Assembly (NCBI GenBank): GCA_045591175.1
Contig: JAZNSI010000047.1
Location: forward strand, 17,540-81,539
Reading direction: 5' to 3'
Length of the DNA: 64,000 nucleotides
Source of the DNA: UBA11524 sp045591175
Lineage (GTDB): Bacteria; Bacillota; Clostridia; Christensenellales; Aristaeellaceae
Shown: piece after piece, positions 1 to 7,737 of the stretch
Numbering within the stretch: the stretch's first letter is position 1
Layout of the letters: each line of letters opens with the position of its first letter
Position numbers and translations under genes: made by a program
The notes under the pieces: generated by a model
What the model saw: only the letters and a program-made list of their open reading frames with translations
What the model was told of the DNA's origin: nothing
Database searches by the model: none

Positions 1-2
1 CC

Positions 3-455
3 GGCACGGCGGACGCTACCTATCAGCTCCAGCACCTGATGTACGGCATGCTGGCGTCCCATTGGGGCCAGCCCGTCGCCATGGACGCGATGCTCTCCCA
101 CGAGATCGCCAAGGTGGTGGACACCCTGCGCGCCAATCAGTACCGCGACAATTATTCCCTGGCAGAAATGGCCGCGATCTCCCGCATGCCCATGGAGACC
201 TTCCGCAAGCGCTTCGTCAGCGAAGTCGGCATGCCGCCGCTCTCCTACGTCCTCCACTGCAAGATGGAGCGCGCCAAGGAGCTGCTGCGCGAGGAGGGCC
301 ACACCGTCCGCCAGGCCGGCATCGAGGTCGGCATGCAGGACCCCTATCATTTCTCCAAGCAGTTCAAGAACATCGTGGGCATCAGCCCCTCCGCCTTCAT
401 GAAGCAGGCTGCCAAGCCGGACGCCACCATCCGCGGCAGCAGCAAGAACAAGTGA
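3..455 (+). CDS. AraC-family transcriptional regulator, C-terminal part (5' truncated by window edge)
   Basis: The frame is open from the window edge, so only the last ~150 residues are present. They hold the two helix-turn-helix motifs of the AraC/XylS DNA-binding domain: a first HTH around 'YSLAEMAAISRMPMETFRKR' and a second ending in the typical 'DPYHFSKQFKNIVGISP' signature, where the family has an F-x-x-x-F-K-x-x-x-G-x-S-P pattern. The ligand-binding or sensor N-terminus lies outside the window, so the inducer is unknown. A hairpin with a T-run follows directly. The domain call is firm; the target genes are unknown. Confidence 0.9.
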   Translation, partial: GTADATYQLQHLMYGMLASHWGQPVAMDAMLSHEIAKVVDTLRANQYRDNYSLAEMAAISRMPMETFRKRFVSEVGMPPLSYVLHCKMERAKELLREEGHTVRQAGIEVGMQDPYHFSKQFKNIVGISPSAFMKQAAKPDATIRGSSKNK

Positions 456-462
456 TTGATCA

Positions 463-490
463 GGTCGTGTCGAAAGGCACGGCCTTTTTT
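463..490 (+). terminator. Intrinsic terminator after the AraC-type gene
   Basis: GGTCGTG (463-469) pairs with CACGGCC (478-484), with one G-T wobble, followed by six T. It lies 8 bp past the stop codon. Confidence 0.75.
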
Positions 491-628
491 GTTGCGGACG
501 ACGCGCAAAAGTTTTTGGGAACATGACATTTTCGTTACATACGAAAGTTTCGCAGGCTGTGTTTTCCGGCCCTCACTCCGCCCGGATGAGGCAATCCTTT
601 CCGCGCAATCATGCACGAACATGCATAT

Positions 629-849
629 TTATTCACATTTGTCACATTTGTAAACAGGCAAAAAAGTGCAGATATGCATGTCCACAAGCATATCCACATA
701 TGAAATCATTGGGGATAAAGCCTGTGGAAAACCTGTGGATAATGTGGATAACCCCGGTGGAAAGCGCGATATTACGCCACTTTTCCCCCAGAAAGTTGTG
801 GATAACCCTGTGGAAACTGTGGATGAATAAGCTCTTTGGCTGTGCATAA
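629..849. other. Dense DnaA-box cluster (candidate replication-related or DnaA-binding region)
   Basis: This non-coding interval carries five exact matches to the DnaA box TTATNCACA in 221 bp: TTATTCACA at 629-637 on the plus strand, and TGTGNATAA (its complement) at 734-742, 743-751, 797-805 and 841-849. Near-matches lie at 690-698, 723-731, 809-817 and 818-826. Such density is known from oriC and from DnaA-titrating or DnaA-regulated sites. No dnaA, dnaN, rpmH or gid gene is in the window, so an oriC assignment is inference. An open frame across it (523-849) has a repetitive translation produced by the boxes and is not taken as a gene. Confidence 0.7.
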
Positions 850-1024
850 TACAGGAATATGAACATGCATAAGGGGGAAATGTTACAATTTCCGCGGCGC
901 ATCCGGCGAACATTTTGCCCGAGTGTGCTGCTTTTGTATGCATTCAAAGTGTATACACGCAGGAAATCCTGCAAGGAATGGGCCGTTCCTCCGCCGCATA
1001 GGCTGTTCCACGGAGGAATTTGCC

Positions 1025-1789
1025 ATGAAAACATCAAAACGCCCCCTGCTGCCCCGGCAAAAAGCCGAACATCTGGTGACGATGGCAGCGGTATTGATCG
1101 TGCTCGTCGGGGGACTCACCGCGGCGGCGGCCTGGCGCAAAAATGTTACAAATACGTCATCAGCCCCGGTGGAGCCCTCCCCTGCCCCGGGGCCGCTGGC
1201 AGGCTTCACCATCCTGGTGGATGCAGGTCACGGCGGCTACGACGGCGGCGCGCGGTGCCGCGATTCCGGCGTGTGGGAAAAGGAAGTGAACCTGGCCGTC
1301 GCCCGGAAGGTCGAAGACGCCCTCGCCCGGCGGGGTGCCGCCGTGGTCATGACCCGCACCGCTGATGTGGACCTTTGCACCGAGGATCGCCCCGCGACCC
1401 TGACAAAAAAGCGCCAGGACATGCAGAACCGCATCGCCCTGGCGAAGGAAAACGGCGTCAGCATGGTGCTGTCCATCCACATGAACGAGTACCGCGTGCG
1501 CGCCGAATCCGGTCCGCAGGTATTCTACCGTGCCGGGTGCGAGGGCGGACGGCTGCTGGCCGGGTGCATCCAGGAGGCGCTCATCCGCCAGCTTCAGCCG
1601 AAAAAGCAGCGCGCCGCCATGGCCGGGGACTACTTCATCCTGCAGCTGGAGGTGCCCTCGGTGCTGGTGGAATGCGGCTTCATCTCCAACCCTGCGGAGG
1701 AAAAGCTGCTGCTCTCGGCGGATTATCAAGCACGCCTGGCAGAGGCCATCGCTGACGGCGTGGAGGAATTTGTGCGTCTGCAGCAATGA
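1025..1789 (+). CDS. cwlD: N-acetylmuramoyl-L-alanine amidase, CwlD-like
   Basis: The product is a 254-residue zinc amidase of the Amidase_3 family, which cuts the bond between muramic acid and the stem peptide. CwlD makes muramic-delta-lactam in the spore cortex. A single N-terminal membrane segment (about residues 18-38) is followed by the catalytic domain. Zinc-ligand motifs are visible: 'VDAGHGGYDGG' (His), 'WEKEVNLAVA' (Glu) and 'SIHMNEY' (His), plus the C-terminal 'VLVECGFISNPAEE' with the catalytic Glu. The start is set by GGAGG at 1014-1018. Length and single-domain form fit CwlD better than larger autolysins. It follows the DnaA-box region and is convergent with the next gene. Confidence 0.85.
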   Translation: MKTSKRPLLPRQKAEHLVTMAAVLIVLVGGLTAAAAWRKNVTNTSSAPVEPSPAPGPLAGFTILVDAGHGGYDGGARCRDSGVWEKEVNLAVARKVEDALARRGAAVVMTRTADVDLCTEDRPATLTKKRQDMQNRIALAKENGVSMVLSIHMNEYRVRAESGPQVFYRAGCEGGRLLAGCIQEALIRQLQPKKQRAAMAGDYFILQLEVPSVLVECGFISNPAEEKLLLSADYQARLAEAIADGVEEFVRLQQ

Positions 1790-1811
1790 AAAAGGCTCCC
1801 GCAAAGGAGCC
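1789..1811 (-). terminator. Terminator of the TetM-like gene
   Basis: On the minus strand GGCTCC-TTTGCG-GGAGCC (1794-1811) is followed by a T-run (1788-1793). It overlaps the end of cwlD and separates the convergent genes. Confidence 0.8.
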
Positions 1812-1821
1812 CTTGGGGATG

Positions 1822-3756
1822 TTATTCCAGGTCGAAGATGCCGCCCTCCAGCGCGCTGCGGGCCGCAAGGATATACTTGCTCGTATCCAGCGGGTCGACG
1901 CTGCGGCGGGCTGCGGTTGCACCCAGTTCAAGGGGGCAGTCCCGGTAGCCGTGGAGCTTCACGCTCATGCTGCCCCGGCCGCTGGTGGCGCTGGCGAGGG
2001 TCGAGGCGTAGTCCACGCTGGTCGCCACGGGGATCAGCGCCGTCATCAGCACGCGATCCTCGTCCGTCTCGGTGTGGGTGACCTCGCCGCGCATGAGGGC
2101 CACGTCGCTCATCACGCGGCCCACGCAATCCGGCGGCAGCAGGAAGCGGGTCTCCAGGATGGGCTCAAGCAGCGTCGAGCCGCCGCGCTGCAGGCCGTCC
2201 TGGATGCCCCAGGGGGTCGCCACGATGAAGTCCAGCGGGTGGGTGTGGAACTGGTGGTGATTGCCGTCCACCAGGGTGATGTTGACGTCGGTGACCTGCC
2301 AGCCCAGGCGGCCCTGATGGAGGGCCAGGGGAAGGGCCTGCTCCACCTGATGCTGGTAGCGCAGGAGGATGTCCCGCACCGGCACGGTGGACTTGAAGGT
2401 CACGCCGCTTCCGCGGGGGGCGGGCTCGATCTCAAAGCGCATGATGGCCCAGCAGGGCTTGGGCATGGTGTAAGCCACAAAGCCGGACGCAGCCTTGGCG
2501 ATGGTTTCCTTATAAATGACCGCCGGCTTGGAGAAGGTGACCTTCATATTGAAGCGGGTGTCCAGCAGCTCCTGGATGATCTCCAATTGGATGGTGCCCA
2601 TGACGTGCAGCTGCAATTCATTCAGCGCCTTGGCGTAGCGCACCTGCAGCAGTGGATCCTCCGCCGACAGTGCTTCGCAGGCCACGCGGAGGGCCTGCAT
2701 GTCCTCCGGCTTTTCGGGGATGACCTGCACAGTGATCAGCGGCGTACGCAGCCTGCCCGGCTCCACGCGGCGGGGCAGCAGGGCTTCCTCGCCCAGCACC
2801 TGCCCGACCTTCACATCGCCCAGGCCGTATATCACGCCGATCTCGCCCGCGGTGAGGCTGCCCGCGTCGGAGCCGTCCACCCGGCGGATCTGCGTGATCT
2901 TCCGCTGGACAAGCTTTTCTTCGCCTGTCAGGGGATCAACCCCCGCAGGGAGCGTCACCGGCGCGCGGTTCTCCAGCGAGCCCGCGTACAGGCGCACCCA
3001 CACGCCCCGGCCCAGCACGCGATCCTGGGTGGACGCGAAGACAACGCCGCAGAGGTCGCCGCCGCCGGAAACCGGTGCAGGCAAAAAGTCCACCATCGCG
3101 TCCAGCAGCGGGACCACGCCCTCGTCCCGCAGGGCCGAGCCGCTGTACACGGGACAGGCAGCAGCCTGTCGGGTCAGCGCCGTAAGACGGCTGCGGATGA
3201 AGTCCGGCGCGAACTCCTCGCCGGAGAGGTAGCGCTCCAGCAGATCGTCGTCCTGCGCGCAGACGAATTCGGTCACCGCGTCGTCCTGCGCCATGAGAAC
3301 GGCCTCCGGGGTCAGCAGGCGCTGAATCTGCGCCAGCACGCGGGGAACGTCCGCACCCTCGCGGTCGGTCTTGTTGAGGAAGAACAGCGTCGGGATGCTC
3401 TGCTCCTTCAGGGCATGGAAAAGCGTTTCCGTGTGGGGCTGCACGCCCTCCACCGCGCAGACGACCACCACCGCCGCGTCCAGCGCCCACAGGGAACGCT
3501 CCACCTCGGCGGAAAAATCCACGTGGCCGGGGGTGTCGATGAGGTTGATGGCCGTATCCCGCCAGGTCAGGTTCACGCAGGTCGCCTTGACGGAAATGCC
3601 GCGCCGCTGCTCCACGGGCAGGTTGTCGGTGTGGGCGGTGCCCTCATCCACGCTGCCTGCGCGGCGGATCGCGCCGGAGTGCATCAGCAGCTGCTCGGAG
3701 AGGGTGGTCTTGCCCGCGTCAACGTGGGCGAAGATGCCAATGTTGCGGATGTTCAT
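1822..3756 (-). CDS. TetM/TetO-family EF-G-like GTPase (ribosomal-protection type)
   Basis: The product is a 644-residue translational GTPase with the size and domain plan of ribosomal protection proteins. G1 'AHVDAGKTT', switch II 'DTPGHVDF' and G4 'NKTD' are visible, followed by EF-G-like domains II-V. Canonical members remove tetracycline from the ribosome. This protein diverges from TetM in the segment after the P-loop and could equally be a housekeeping paralogue, as is common in Clostridia, so drug resistance is not claimed. The start at 3756 has GGAGG just upstream. A promoter TTGCGT-17-TATACT lies at 3784-3812. The gene is transcribed alone and has its own terminator. Confidence 0.8.
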   Translation of the reverse strand: MNIRNIGIFAHVDAGKTTLSEQLLMHSGAIRRAGSVDEGTAHTDNLPVEQRRGISVKATCVNLTWRDTAINLIDTPGHVDFSAEVERSLWALDAAVVVVCAVEGVQPHTETLFHALKEQSIPTLFFLNKTDREGADVPRVLAQIQRLLTPEAVLMAQDDAVTEFVCAQDDDLLERYLSGEEFAPDFIRSRLTALTRQAAACPVYSGSALRDEGVVPLLDAMVDFLPAPVSGGGDLCGVVFASTQDRVLGRGVWVRLYAGSLENRAPVTLPAGVDPLTGEEKLVQRKITQIRRVDGSDAGSLTAGEIGVIYGLGDVKVGQVLGEEALLPRRVEPGRLRTPLITVQVIPEKPEDMQALRVACEALSAEDPLLQVRYAKALNELQLHVMGTIQLEIIQELLDTRFNMKVTFSKPAVIYKETIAKAASGFVAYTMPKPCWAIMRFEIEPAPRGSGVTFKSTVPVRDILLRYQHQVEQALPLALHQGRLGWQVTDVNITLVDGNHHQFHTHPLDFIVATPWGIQDGLQRGGSTLLEPILETRFLLPPDCVGRVMSDVALMRGEVTHTETDEDRVLMTALIPVATSVDYASTLASATSGRGSMSVKLHGYRDCPLELGATAARRSVDPLDTSKYILAARSALEGGIFDLE

Positions 3757-3783
3757 GGGGTCCTCCATCAATGTACTGGGAAC

Positions 3784-3812
3784 AGTATAGCACATCGGTG
3801 GGTTGAACGCAA
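3784..3812 (-). promoter_or_regulatory. Promoter of the TetM-like gene
   Basis: Minus-strand -35 TTGCGT (3807-3812), 17-bp spacer, -10 TATACT (3784-3789), 28 bp ahead of the start codon. Confidence 0.65.
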
Positions 3813-3830
3813 CCGACAAAGCGCCACATG

Positions 3831-3856
3831 AAAAGAGCGCACATCCGCTGTGCGCC
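3831..3856 (-). terminator. Terminator of the XRE/zinc-ribbon gene
   Basis: On the minus strand GCGCAC (3850-3855) pairs with GTGCGC (3837-3842), followed by TCTTTT, 9 bp past the stop codon. Confidence 0.7.
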
Positions 3857-3864
3857 CCTGATGA

Positions 3865-4524
3865 TTACCGCTTTTTGTAGATGACCAGCTCCGGATCTTC
3901 GCCGAAGGGCCCATAAGTGCAGACCAGCAGAAACTGCATGCTGGCCGCGATACCGAAGCACCGGCTGCCACCGTACAGGTTGTGAAGCTGGTTGCCCAGG
4001 TAGGTGGCATTGTCATTCAAGAACTTCACCTTTTCGCCGCTGGGAAGCGTGTATTCCAGGTTGATATAGCTGCCGGAGAGCACGTTCAGGCCCTCCACCT
4101 TTGGCATGCCGTCCACGCGCAAGGCGTTGAACTCGTCCACCAGCTGCTGCTTGAAGCGCTCGAAGCCTTCCTCACCGCCCAGCTCCACATACCGCTGCCA
4201 GAAATCCAGCGTGAATTCGCCCTCGTGGTAGCACCATTTGCAGTAGTCCTCGTTGAAGCCGCCGTCGATCTCCCGGCTGGTGGTGGCGTCGTCCAGCTCC
4301 ATGCCGCAGCAATGGCAGATCATCTTGCGGGGCGACCCCAGCAGGGTATTGATGGACACATCGAAGAGCTTCGACAGCAGCTTCAGGGTCTCGGTGTTGG
4401 GGGTCGTTGCGCCGTTTTCCCAGCGGGACACCGCCTGACGGGTCACGAACACCTTCTCCGCCAGCTCGTCCTGAGACAGGCCCTTCAGCTGCCGCAGCTC
4501 ATGGATGGGGTTCTTCATGCTCAT
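3865..4524 (-). CDS. XRE-family regulator with a putative zinc-ribbon domain
   Basis: The 219-residue protein starts with an HTH_3 domain (about residues 8-62; 'LSQDELAEKVFVTRQAVSRW' is the classic Cro/CI helix-turn-helix). A zinc-ribbon-like segment follows at about 68-105, with 'MICHCCGMEL' and 'DYCKWCYHEGEF' supplying two CxxC pairs, as in the Zn_ribbon_2 family. The C-terminal ~100 residues resemble nothing I can name. The start at 4524 is preceded by GGAGG at 9 bp. It is divergent from the cobalamin gene, and the intergenic region may be its operator. DNA binding is likely; target and signal are unknown. Confidence 0.8.
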   Translation of the reverse strand: MSMKNPIHELRQLKGLSQDELAEKVFVTRQAVSRWENGATTPNTETLKLLSKLFDVSINTLLGSPRKMICHCCGMELDDATTSREIDGGFNEDYCKWCYHEGEFTLDFWQRYVELGGEEGFERFKQQLVDEFNALRVDGMPKVEGLNVLSGSYINLEYTLPSGEKVKFLNDNATYLGNQLHNLYGGSRCFGIAASMQFLLVCTYGPFGEDPELVIYKKR

Positions 4525-4607
4525 CCTCGTTCACCTCCGCCCCTATTGTATGACAGGTATGCATGGATTGCAAGCAACTCGCTGTTGCGCCATGGGCTGC
4601 CCCGCGC

Positions 4608-4636
4608 TTGACGATTTTCCGGATATGGGATATAAT
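4608..4636 (+). promoter_or_regulatory. Promoter upstream of the precorrin-6A reductase gene
   Basis: -35 TTGACG (4608-4613), exact 17-bp spacer, perfect -10 TATAAT (4631-4636). The transcript would carry a ~75-nt leader. Confidence 0.8.
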
Positions 4637-4671
4637 ATTTGCACCACGATCCTTCCATAAGCCGCGCGCAC

Positions 4672-4692
4672 AGCCCTGTGCTGGGCTTTTTT
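4672..4692 (+). terminator. Hairpin plus T-run inside the cbiJ leader (possible attenuator)
   Basis: AGCCC (4672-4676), loop TGTGCT, GGGCT (4683-4687), then a T-run to 4692. It lies between the promoter at 4608-4636 and the start at 4719, so it would stop most transcription unless disrupted. Confidence 0.55.
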
Positions 4693-4718
4693 GCAGCGGA
4701 AACACTGAGGTGAACAGT

Positions 4719-5411
4719 ATGGAAAAAGTCCTGATCTTCGGCAACACGAAGGAAGCCCGCGACATCGCCCGGACGCTGCGCCGCCGGGGCCGCCAGGTGA
4801 TGTTCAGCGTCGTATCTGAATACGCCCGATCCCAGCTGCCTCTGGGCTCCCTGTGCCACGTCGGCCGCCTGGACGGCGCGGAAATGCTCGCCTTCATCCG
4901 GGAGGAGAATCCCCAGCGCGTGGTGGACGCCACCCATCCCTACGCCGTGCTGGCCAGCCAGAACATCCGCCAGTGCTGCGACGCGCTGAACATCGCCTAC
5001 GAGCGCGTCCATTTTGAGGACATCGAAAACGCCTGGCGCGACGCGGTGGAATGGTGCGACAGCCATGACAAGATCCGCACAGCCCTGGCCCGCGAGAAGG
5101 GCAATATCCTCCTGGGCATCGGCCGCGACCCGCTCCTTCCCATGGCTACAGACATGGACATGACCCGCCTGTACCCCCGCATCACGCCCTCTGTGGAATC
5201 CGTAACCGCCTGCCTGGCAGCCGGCTTCCTCAAGGGAAACATCATCGCCATGGACGGCCCCTTCTCCAAGACGCTGACGATGGCCCTCTTTGACGACAAG
5301 CAGATCACCGCCGTGGTCGTTCGTGACGCGACGGACAAGAGCTACCTGCATGAGATGGTCGTACCTGCACTGGAACGCGGGTATCATGTCATCATGTACG
5401 GGAAGAAGTAA
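4719..5411 (+). CDS. cbiJ: Precorrin-6A/cobalt-precorrin-6A reductase (CbiJ/CobK family)
   Basis: The 230-residue protein belongs to the CobK/CbiJ family, which reduces (cobalt-)precorrin-6A with NADPH in corrin-ring synthesis. The N-terminus 'MEKVLIFGNTKEARDIARTL' is the typical start ('GTxEARxLA'). 'VVDATHPYA' is the family hallmark, and the C-terminal half has the second nucleotide-binding-like subdomain ending in 'YHVIMYGKK'. GAGGTG sits 6 bp ahead of the ATG. No other cob/cbi gene is in the window, so it is a solitary copy. A strong promoter followed by a hairpin terminator in the leader hints at attenuation. No cobalamin riboswitch is recognisable. Confidence 0.85.
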   Translation: MEKVLIFGNTKEARDIARTLRRRGRQVMFSVVSEYARSQLPLGSLCHVGRLDGAEMLAFIREENPQRVVDATHPYAVLASQNIRQCCDALNIAYERVHFEDIENAWRDAVEWCDSHDKIRTALAREKGNILLGIGRDPLLPMATDMDMTRLYPRITPSVESVTACLAAGFLKGNIIAMDGPFSKTLTMALFDDKQITAVVVRDATDKSYLHEMVVPALERGYHVIMYGKK

Positions 5412-5416
5412 ACAAT

Positions 5417-5447
5417 CAAAAGCCCGGGATTGATCCCGGTCTTTTTG
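5417..5447. terminator. Bidirectional terminator between cbiJ and the Nudix gene
   Basis: CCGGGA-TTGA-TCCCGG (5424-5439), followed by TCTTTTT on the plus strand and preceded by A-rich sequence (CAAAAG) that serves the minus strand. The two genes are convergent. Confidence 0.85.
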
Positions 5448-5454
5448 CTTGCGG

Positions 5455-5937
5455 TTATATGGTGCGCTCCGTCAGCACATGGAATTCAGGTTTTGTGACA
5501 TAGGACGCATAGGTCACCCGTCCGTCAAAGTGCAGGATGTTTTCAAAGCGGTAGCGCAGTACGGGCGTGGTAACATAATCCAGCACTTGCTCCTTGGGAA
5601 TCCACTTCACTTCCGTGGATTCCTCCGATGTGCGGCACTCTCCGCTGACGTACTCGCACATGAAGTCGAACATAACCTTCGTAGGGACGGGCGTCACGCC
5701 GTCATAGAAGACGTACTGCCCCACATTCGAGTACACAGCGCAGAGGCATTTCACCCGGGCCGTAATCCCGCTTTCCTCCGTGATTTCGCGCAAGACAGCG
5801 GCTTCGAGGTCCTCGCCAACCTCCACCTGGCCGCCAGTGCAGTCCCATCCACGGTTAGGCGTTTTGATCATCAAGAGATTGCCGTCCTTGTCAAAGACAT
5901 AGCCTGCCGCAGCCACGATATGTGTTGGAAACGCCAT
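5455..5937 (-). CDS. Nudix hydrolase
   Basis: The 160-residue single-domain protein has a complete Nudix box: 'GGQVEVGEDLEAAVLREI' followed by TEESG, matching GX5EX7REUXEEXG. These enzymes hydrolyse nucleoside diphosphates linked to another group; the substrate cannot be read from the sequence. The start at 5937 has AAGGAGGT upstream. It is the last gene of the minus-strand operon that begins with the PadR regulator, only 12 bp after the 29-residue membrane peptide. Confidence 0.88.
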   Translation of the reverse strand: MAFPTHIVAAAGYVFDKDGNLLMIKTPNRGWDCTGGQVEVGEDLEAAVLREITEESGITARVKCLCAVYSNVGQYVFYDGVTPVPTKVMFDFMCEYVSGECRTSEESTEVKWIPKEQVLDYVTTPVLRYRFENILHFDGRVTYASYVTKPEFHVLTERTI

Positions 5938-5949
5938 CGCAGTACCTCC

Positions 5950-6039
5950 TTATTTCTTCCTCGCATAATGCGCCATGGTCAGCGCCACCATCAGCCCCAC
6001 GATGATCCACGGCAGGGCATGCTGGATGAAGTCTTTCAT
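5950..6039 (-). CDS. 29-residue single-pass membrane peptide
   Basis: This short frame encodes MKDFIQHALPWIIVGLMVAL followed by TMAHYARKK. It is one hydrophobic helix (about residues 9-22) with a polar N-terminus and a basic C-terminus, suggesting N-out/C-in topology by the positive-inside rule. Its ATG overlaps the TGA of the preceding gene (ATGA at 6036-6039), and GAGAGGAAG lies at ribosome-binding distance, both pointing to real coupled translation. No function is known to me. Confidence 0.65.
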   Translation of the reverse strand: MKDFIQHALPWIIVGLMVALTMAHYARKK

Positions 6040-6221
6040 TGCTCTTTCTTCCTCTCTTTGCGCTGGAACCAGATGTTCAGCCAGATGCCCAGGGTGGAGC
6101 AAAGCAAACCGCCGCTCAGCAGCCAGTTCCGGTTCTCACCCGCGTTCGTCATGGAAAGCACCAGCAGTACGATCGCCGCCACCGCCAGCAGCAGACGAAT
6201 GGCGATCCACACATATTTCAT
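6036..6221 (-). CDS. 61-residue two-helix membrane protein, unknown function
   Basis: The sequence has two hydrophobic segments, roughly residues 3-25 and 35-51, joined by a short polar loop (NAGENRN) and ended by a very basic tail (RKERKKEQ). That predicts a hairpin in the membrane with a cytoplasmic C-terminus. It overlaps both neighbours by ATGA (6218-6221 and 6036-6039), so it is translationally coupled within the PadR operon. I do not recognise the family. Confidence 0.75.
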   Translation of the reverse strand: MKYVWIAIRLLLAVAAIVLLVLSMTNAGENRNWLLSGGLLCSTLGIWLNIWFQRKERKKEQ

Positions 6222-6433
6222 TGCTCATCCTCCCCGGACTTTTCATCCTTCTTGTCATCCGAAGACGCATGCTGTCCCAGTGCCACGCTGAAGCACAGGC
6301 CCACGCCCATACCCATGCACAGGCCCAGTGCCATATTGTCCATTGCCACACCAAAGCACAATCCGACGCCCACGCCCATGCACAGGCCAATGGGGTTGAA
6401 GCCCCCGGATTGCTTCTTGTTCTGATCTGCCAT
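6218..6433 (-). CDS. 71-residue glycine-zipper-like small membrane protein
   Basis: The protein is dominated by an internal tandem repeat, 'GLCMGVGVGLCFGVA' then 'GLCMGMGVGLCFSVA', joined by MDNMAL. Regular Gly-xxx-Gly spacing and Cys-Met/Cys-Phe pairs suggest two tightly packed membrane helices of the glycine-zipper kind. The ends are polar (MADQNKKQSGG) and acidic (DDKKDEKSGEDEQ). It overlaps the next gene by ATGA and sits 3 bp after the previous one. Similar Gly-rich small proteins occur in Firmicutes; function is unknown. Confidence 0.75.
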   Translation of the reverse strand: MADQNKKQSGGFNPIGLCMGVGVGLCFGVAMDNMALGLCMGMGVGLCFSVALGQHASSDDKKDEKSGEDEQ

Positions 6434-6436
6434 CCA

Positions 6437-6838
6437 TCATTCCTCCTGCGATTCATCCCGGATTATCCGGAAGGTCACACTGCCATCCGCCCGCTGTCCG
6501 CTGACGGTGATCGTGTACTCCCCATCCGTGAGAATATTCACGCGGAACTGCCCCATCTCCGGGTTGTGTCCCTCGTAGACCACATTCTCCCCGCAGGCGA
6601 TGCGCATCCTGAGGTCGCCGCTGATATGCACCACGGTCACCTCAATGGCGTCGTCTGCCGCCAGGGAGAAGTCTGCCGACTGCTCCCCGTTCATGTACGA
6701 CATGCCCAGAGAGAACAGGTCGTCCTCCCGTGTGATGGTCGATTTACCCGGCCCCATGATGCCGGCGAGCACCAGTACGCCCATCACCACAAACACCGCC
6801 GCCAGCGCATAGAGCGCGATCCGCCAGCCAGTCTTCAT
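6437..6838 (-). CDS. Membrane-anchored protein of unknown function (133 aa)
   Basis: One N-terminal hydrophobic helix (about residues 6-30, 'ALYAALAAVFVVMGVLVLAG'-like) is followed by an extracytoplasmic domain of ~95 residues. Alternating hydrophobic/polar strands ('AIEVTVVHISGDLRMRI', 'EYTITVSGQRADGSVTFRII') suggest a beta-sandwich. An ATG at 6838 with GAGGTG at 7-bp spacing is preferred to the upstream TTG at 6844. It lies 11 bp after the DUF2812 gene in the PadR operon. I cannot name a family. Confidence 0.7.
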   Translation of the reverse strand: MKTGWRIALYALAAVFVVMGVLVLAGIMGPGKSTITREDDLFSLGMSYMNGEQSADFSLAADDAIEVTVVHISGDLRMRIACGENVVYEGHNPEMGQFRVNILTDGEYTITVSGQRADGSVTFRIIRDESQEE

Positions 6839-6849
6839 AGACAATCACC

Positions 6850-7392
6850 TCACTCGAACAGCTGGGCTTCCTTCTCCAGCCGCTGCTTCTTGTCGTTCAG
6901 CTTGACCAGGCCCCGGTACAGCAGCCATGCCACCGCCCCGGAGGCCGCCGCGCACACCACATTCACCACCGAGTTCAGCCCGATACCGATGCACAGGTTG
7001 TACACACCGCAGCCCACGTTGAGGGCCATCAGGGGCTTGAGCAGCCGGATGATACCTCCCAGGTGCTTGATGCGGGTGGCGTTGTCGCCGTGGAGCTCGA
7101 AGGGGCCGTCGGCGGTCTTCTTGCGGAAGTAGACCCACTTCATGACCTTACCGATGTACTCCGCGCCGGTGGATTCTACAAATTCAATGTACTGCTGGCC
7201 CTCCGGGCTGGTAGGCGCATGCTCCAGCATTTCCAGGCGGACGGCGTATTCGCCGGGCTCGCTGTCCTCGAACTCATAGGTGATATAGCGCGCGCTGACC
7301 AACGCCTTGCCCTGGGCCGCCATGTCGCACAGCCACTGCTCTTCCTTATCAAACTCCCACGCCCAGAACCATTTGCGAATCACCTGTCTCAT
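6850..7392 (-). CDS. DUF2812 domain membrane protein
   Basis: The 180-residue product begins 'KWFWAWEFDKEEQWLCDMAA', the recognisable DUF2812 start, and has two hydrophobic segments near the C-terminus (about residues 118-140 and 146-162). DUF2812 proteins are typically encoded next to PadR regulators, as here: its ATG overlaps the PadR stop (ATGA at 7389-7392). The biochemical role is unknown. The PadR pairing suggests an envelope-stress or drug-responsive module. Confidence 0.85.
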   Translation of the reverse strand: MRQVIRKWFWAWEFDKEEQWLCDMAAQGKALVSARYITYEFEDSEPGEYAVRLEMLEHAPTSPEGQQYIEFVESTGAEYIGKVMKWVYFRKKTADGPFELHGDNATRIKHLGGIIRLLKPLMALNVGCGVYNLCIGIGLNSVVNVVCAAASGAVAWLLYRGLVKLNDKKQRLEKEAQLFE

Positions 7393-7712
7393 GCTTCTTC
7401 TCCCTCCAAGGCCATGCGGCCATTCTCCACCAGTTCCTTCAGCCGTGCGTATTCGGCACGAAGGATCTCACGGCCTGCTTCTGTGATGACGTATTCCTTC
7501 TTGCGGCTGTCTGCGCCATTGTCCAGCGCGGTGATCCAGCCCTTCTCCAGCATCGTGCTGATGGCCCCGTACAGCGTGCCTGCCGCCAGACGCAGCCGTC
7601 CGCCGGAGAGCTTCTCCACGTTTTGCATGATGCCATAGCCGTGCATCGGCTCCATCAACGACAGCAGGATGTAGTAGACCGCCTCGGTCAGGGCGGTGTT
7701 GATCGTACCCAT
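7389..7712 (-). CDS. PadR-family transcriptional repressor
   Basis: The 107-residue protein has the PadR winged-helix fold: 'AVYYILLSLMEPMHGYGIMQ' (PadR signature with HGY), then 'LAAGTLYGAISTMLEKGWI' (recognition helix) and a C-terminal dimerisation helix. It is the first gene of a seven-gene minus-strand operon and probably controls it, because two near-identical palindromes overlap its promoter (7738-7778). AAAGGATGG precedes the ATG. Confidence 0.9.
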   Translation of the reverse strand: MGTINTALTEAVYYILLSLMEPMHGYGIMQNVEKLSGGRLRLAAGTLYGAISTMLEKGWITALDNGADSRKKEYVITEAGREILRAEYARLKELVENGRMALEGEEA

Positions 7713-7737
7713 GATGTTCCATCCTTTCGGCGGCCGT

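Noticed and set aside
523..849. A 108-codon frame with repetitive Trp/Asn/Val-rich translation
   Set aside because: The repetition is produced by the DnaA boxes; no ribosome binding site.
1822..3756. Calling the TetM-like gene a tetracycline resistance gene
   Set aside because: It diverges from TetM in the region after the P-loop, and no mobile element or resistance leader is present.
1786..3831. A 681-codon open frame on the plus strand
   Set aside because: Antisense shadow of the TetM-like gene; no motifs and no ribosome binding site.
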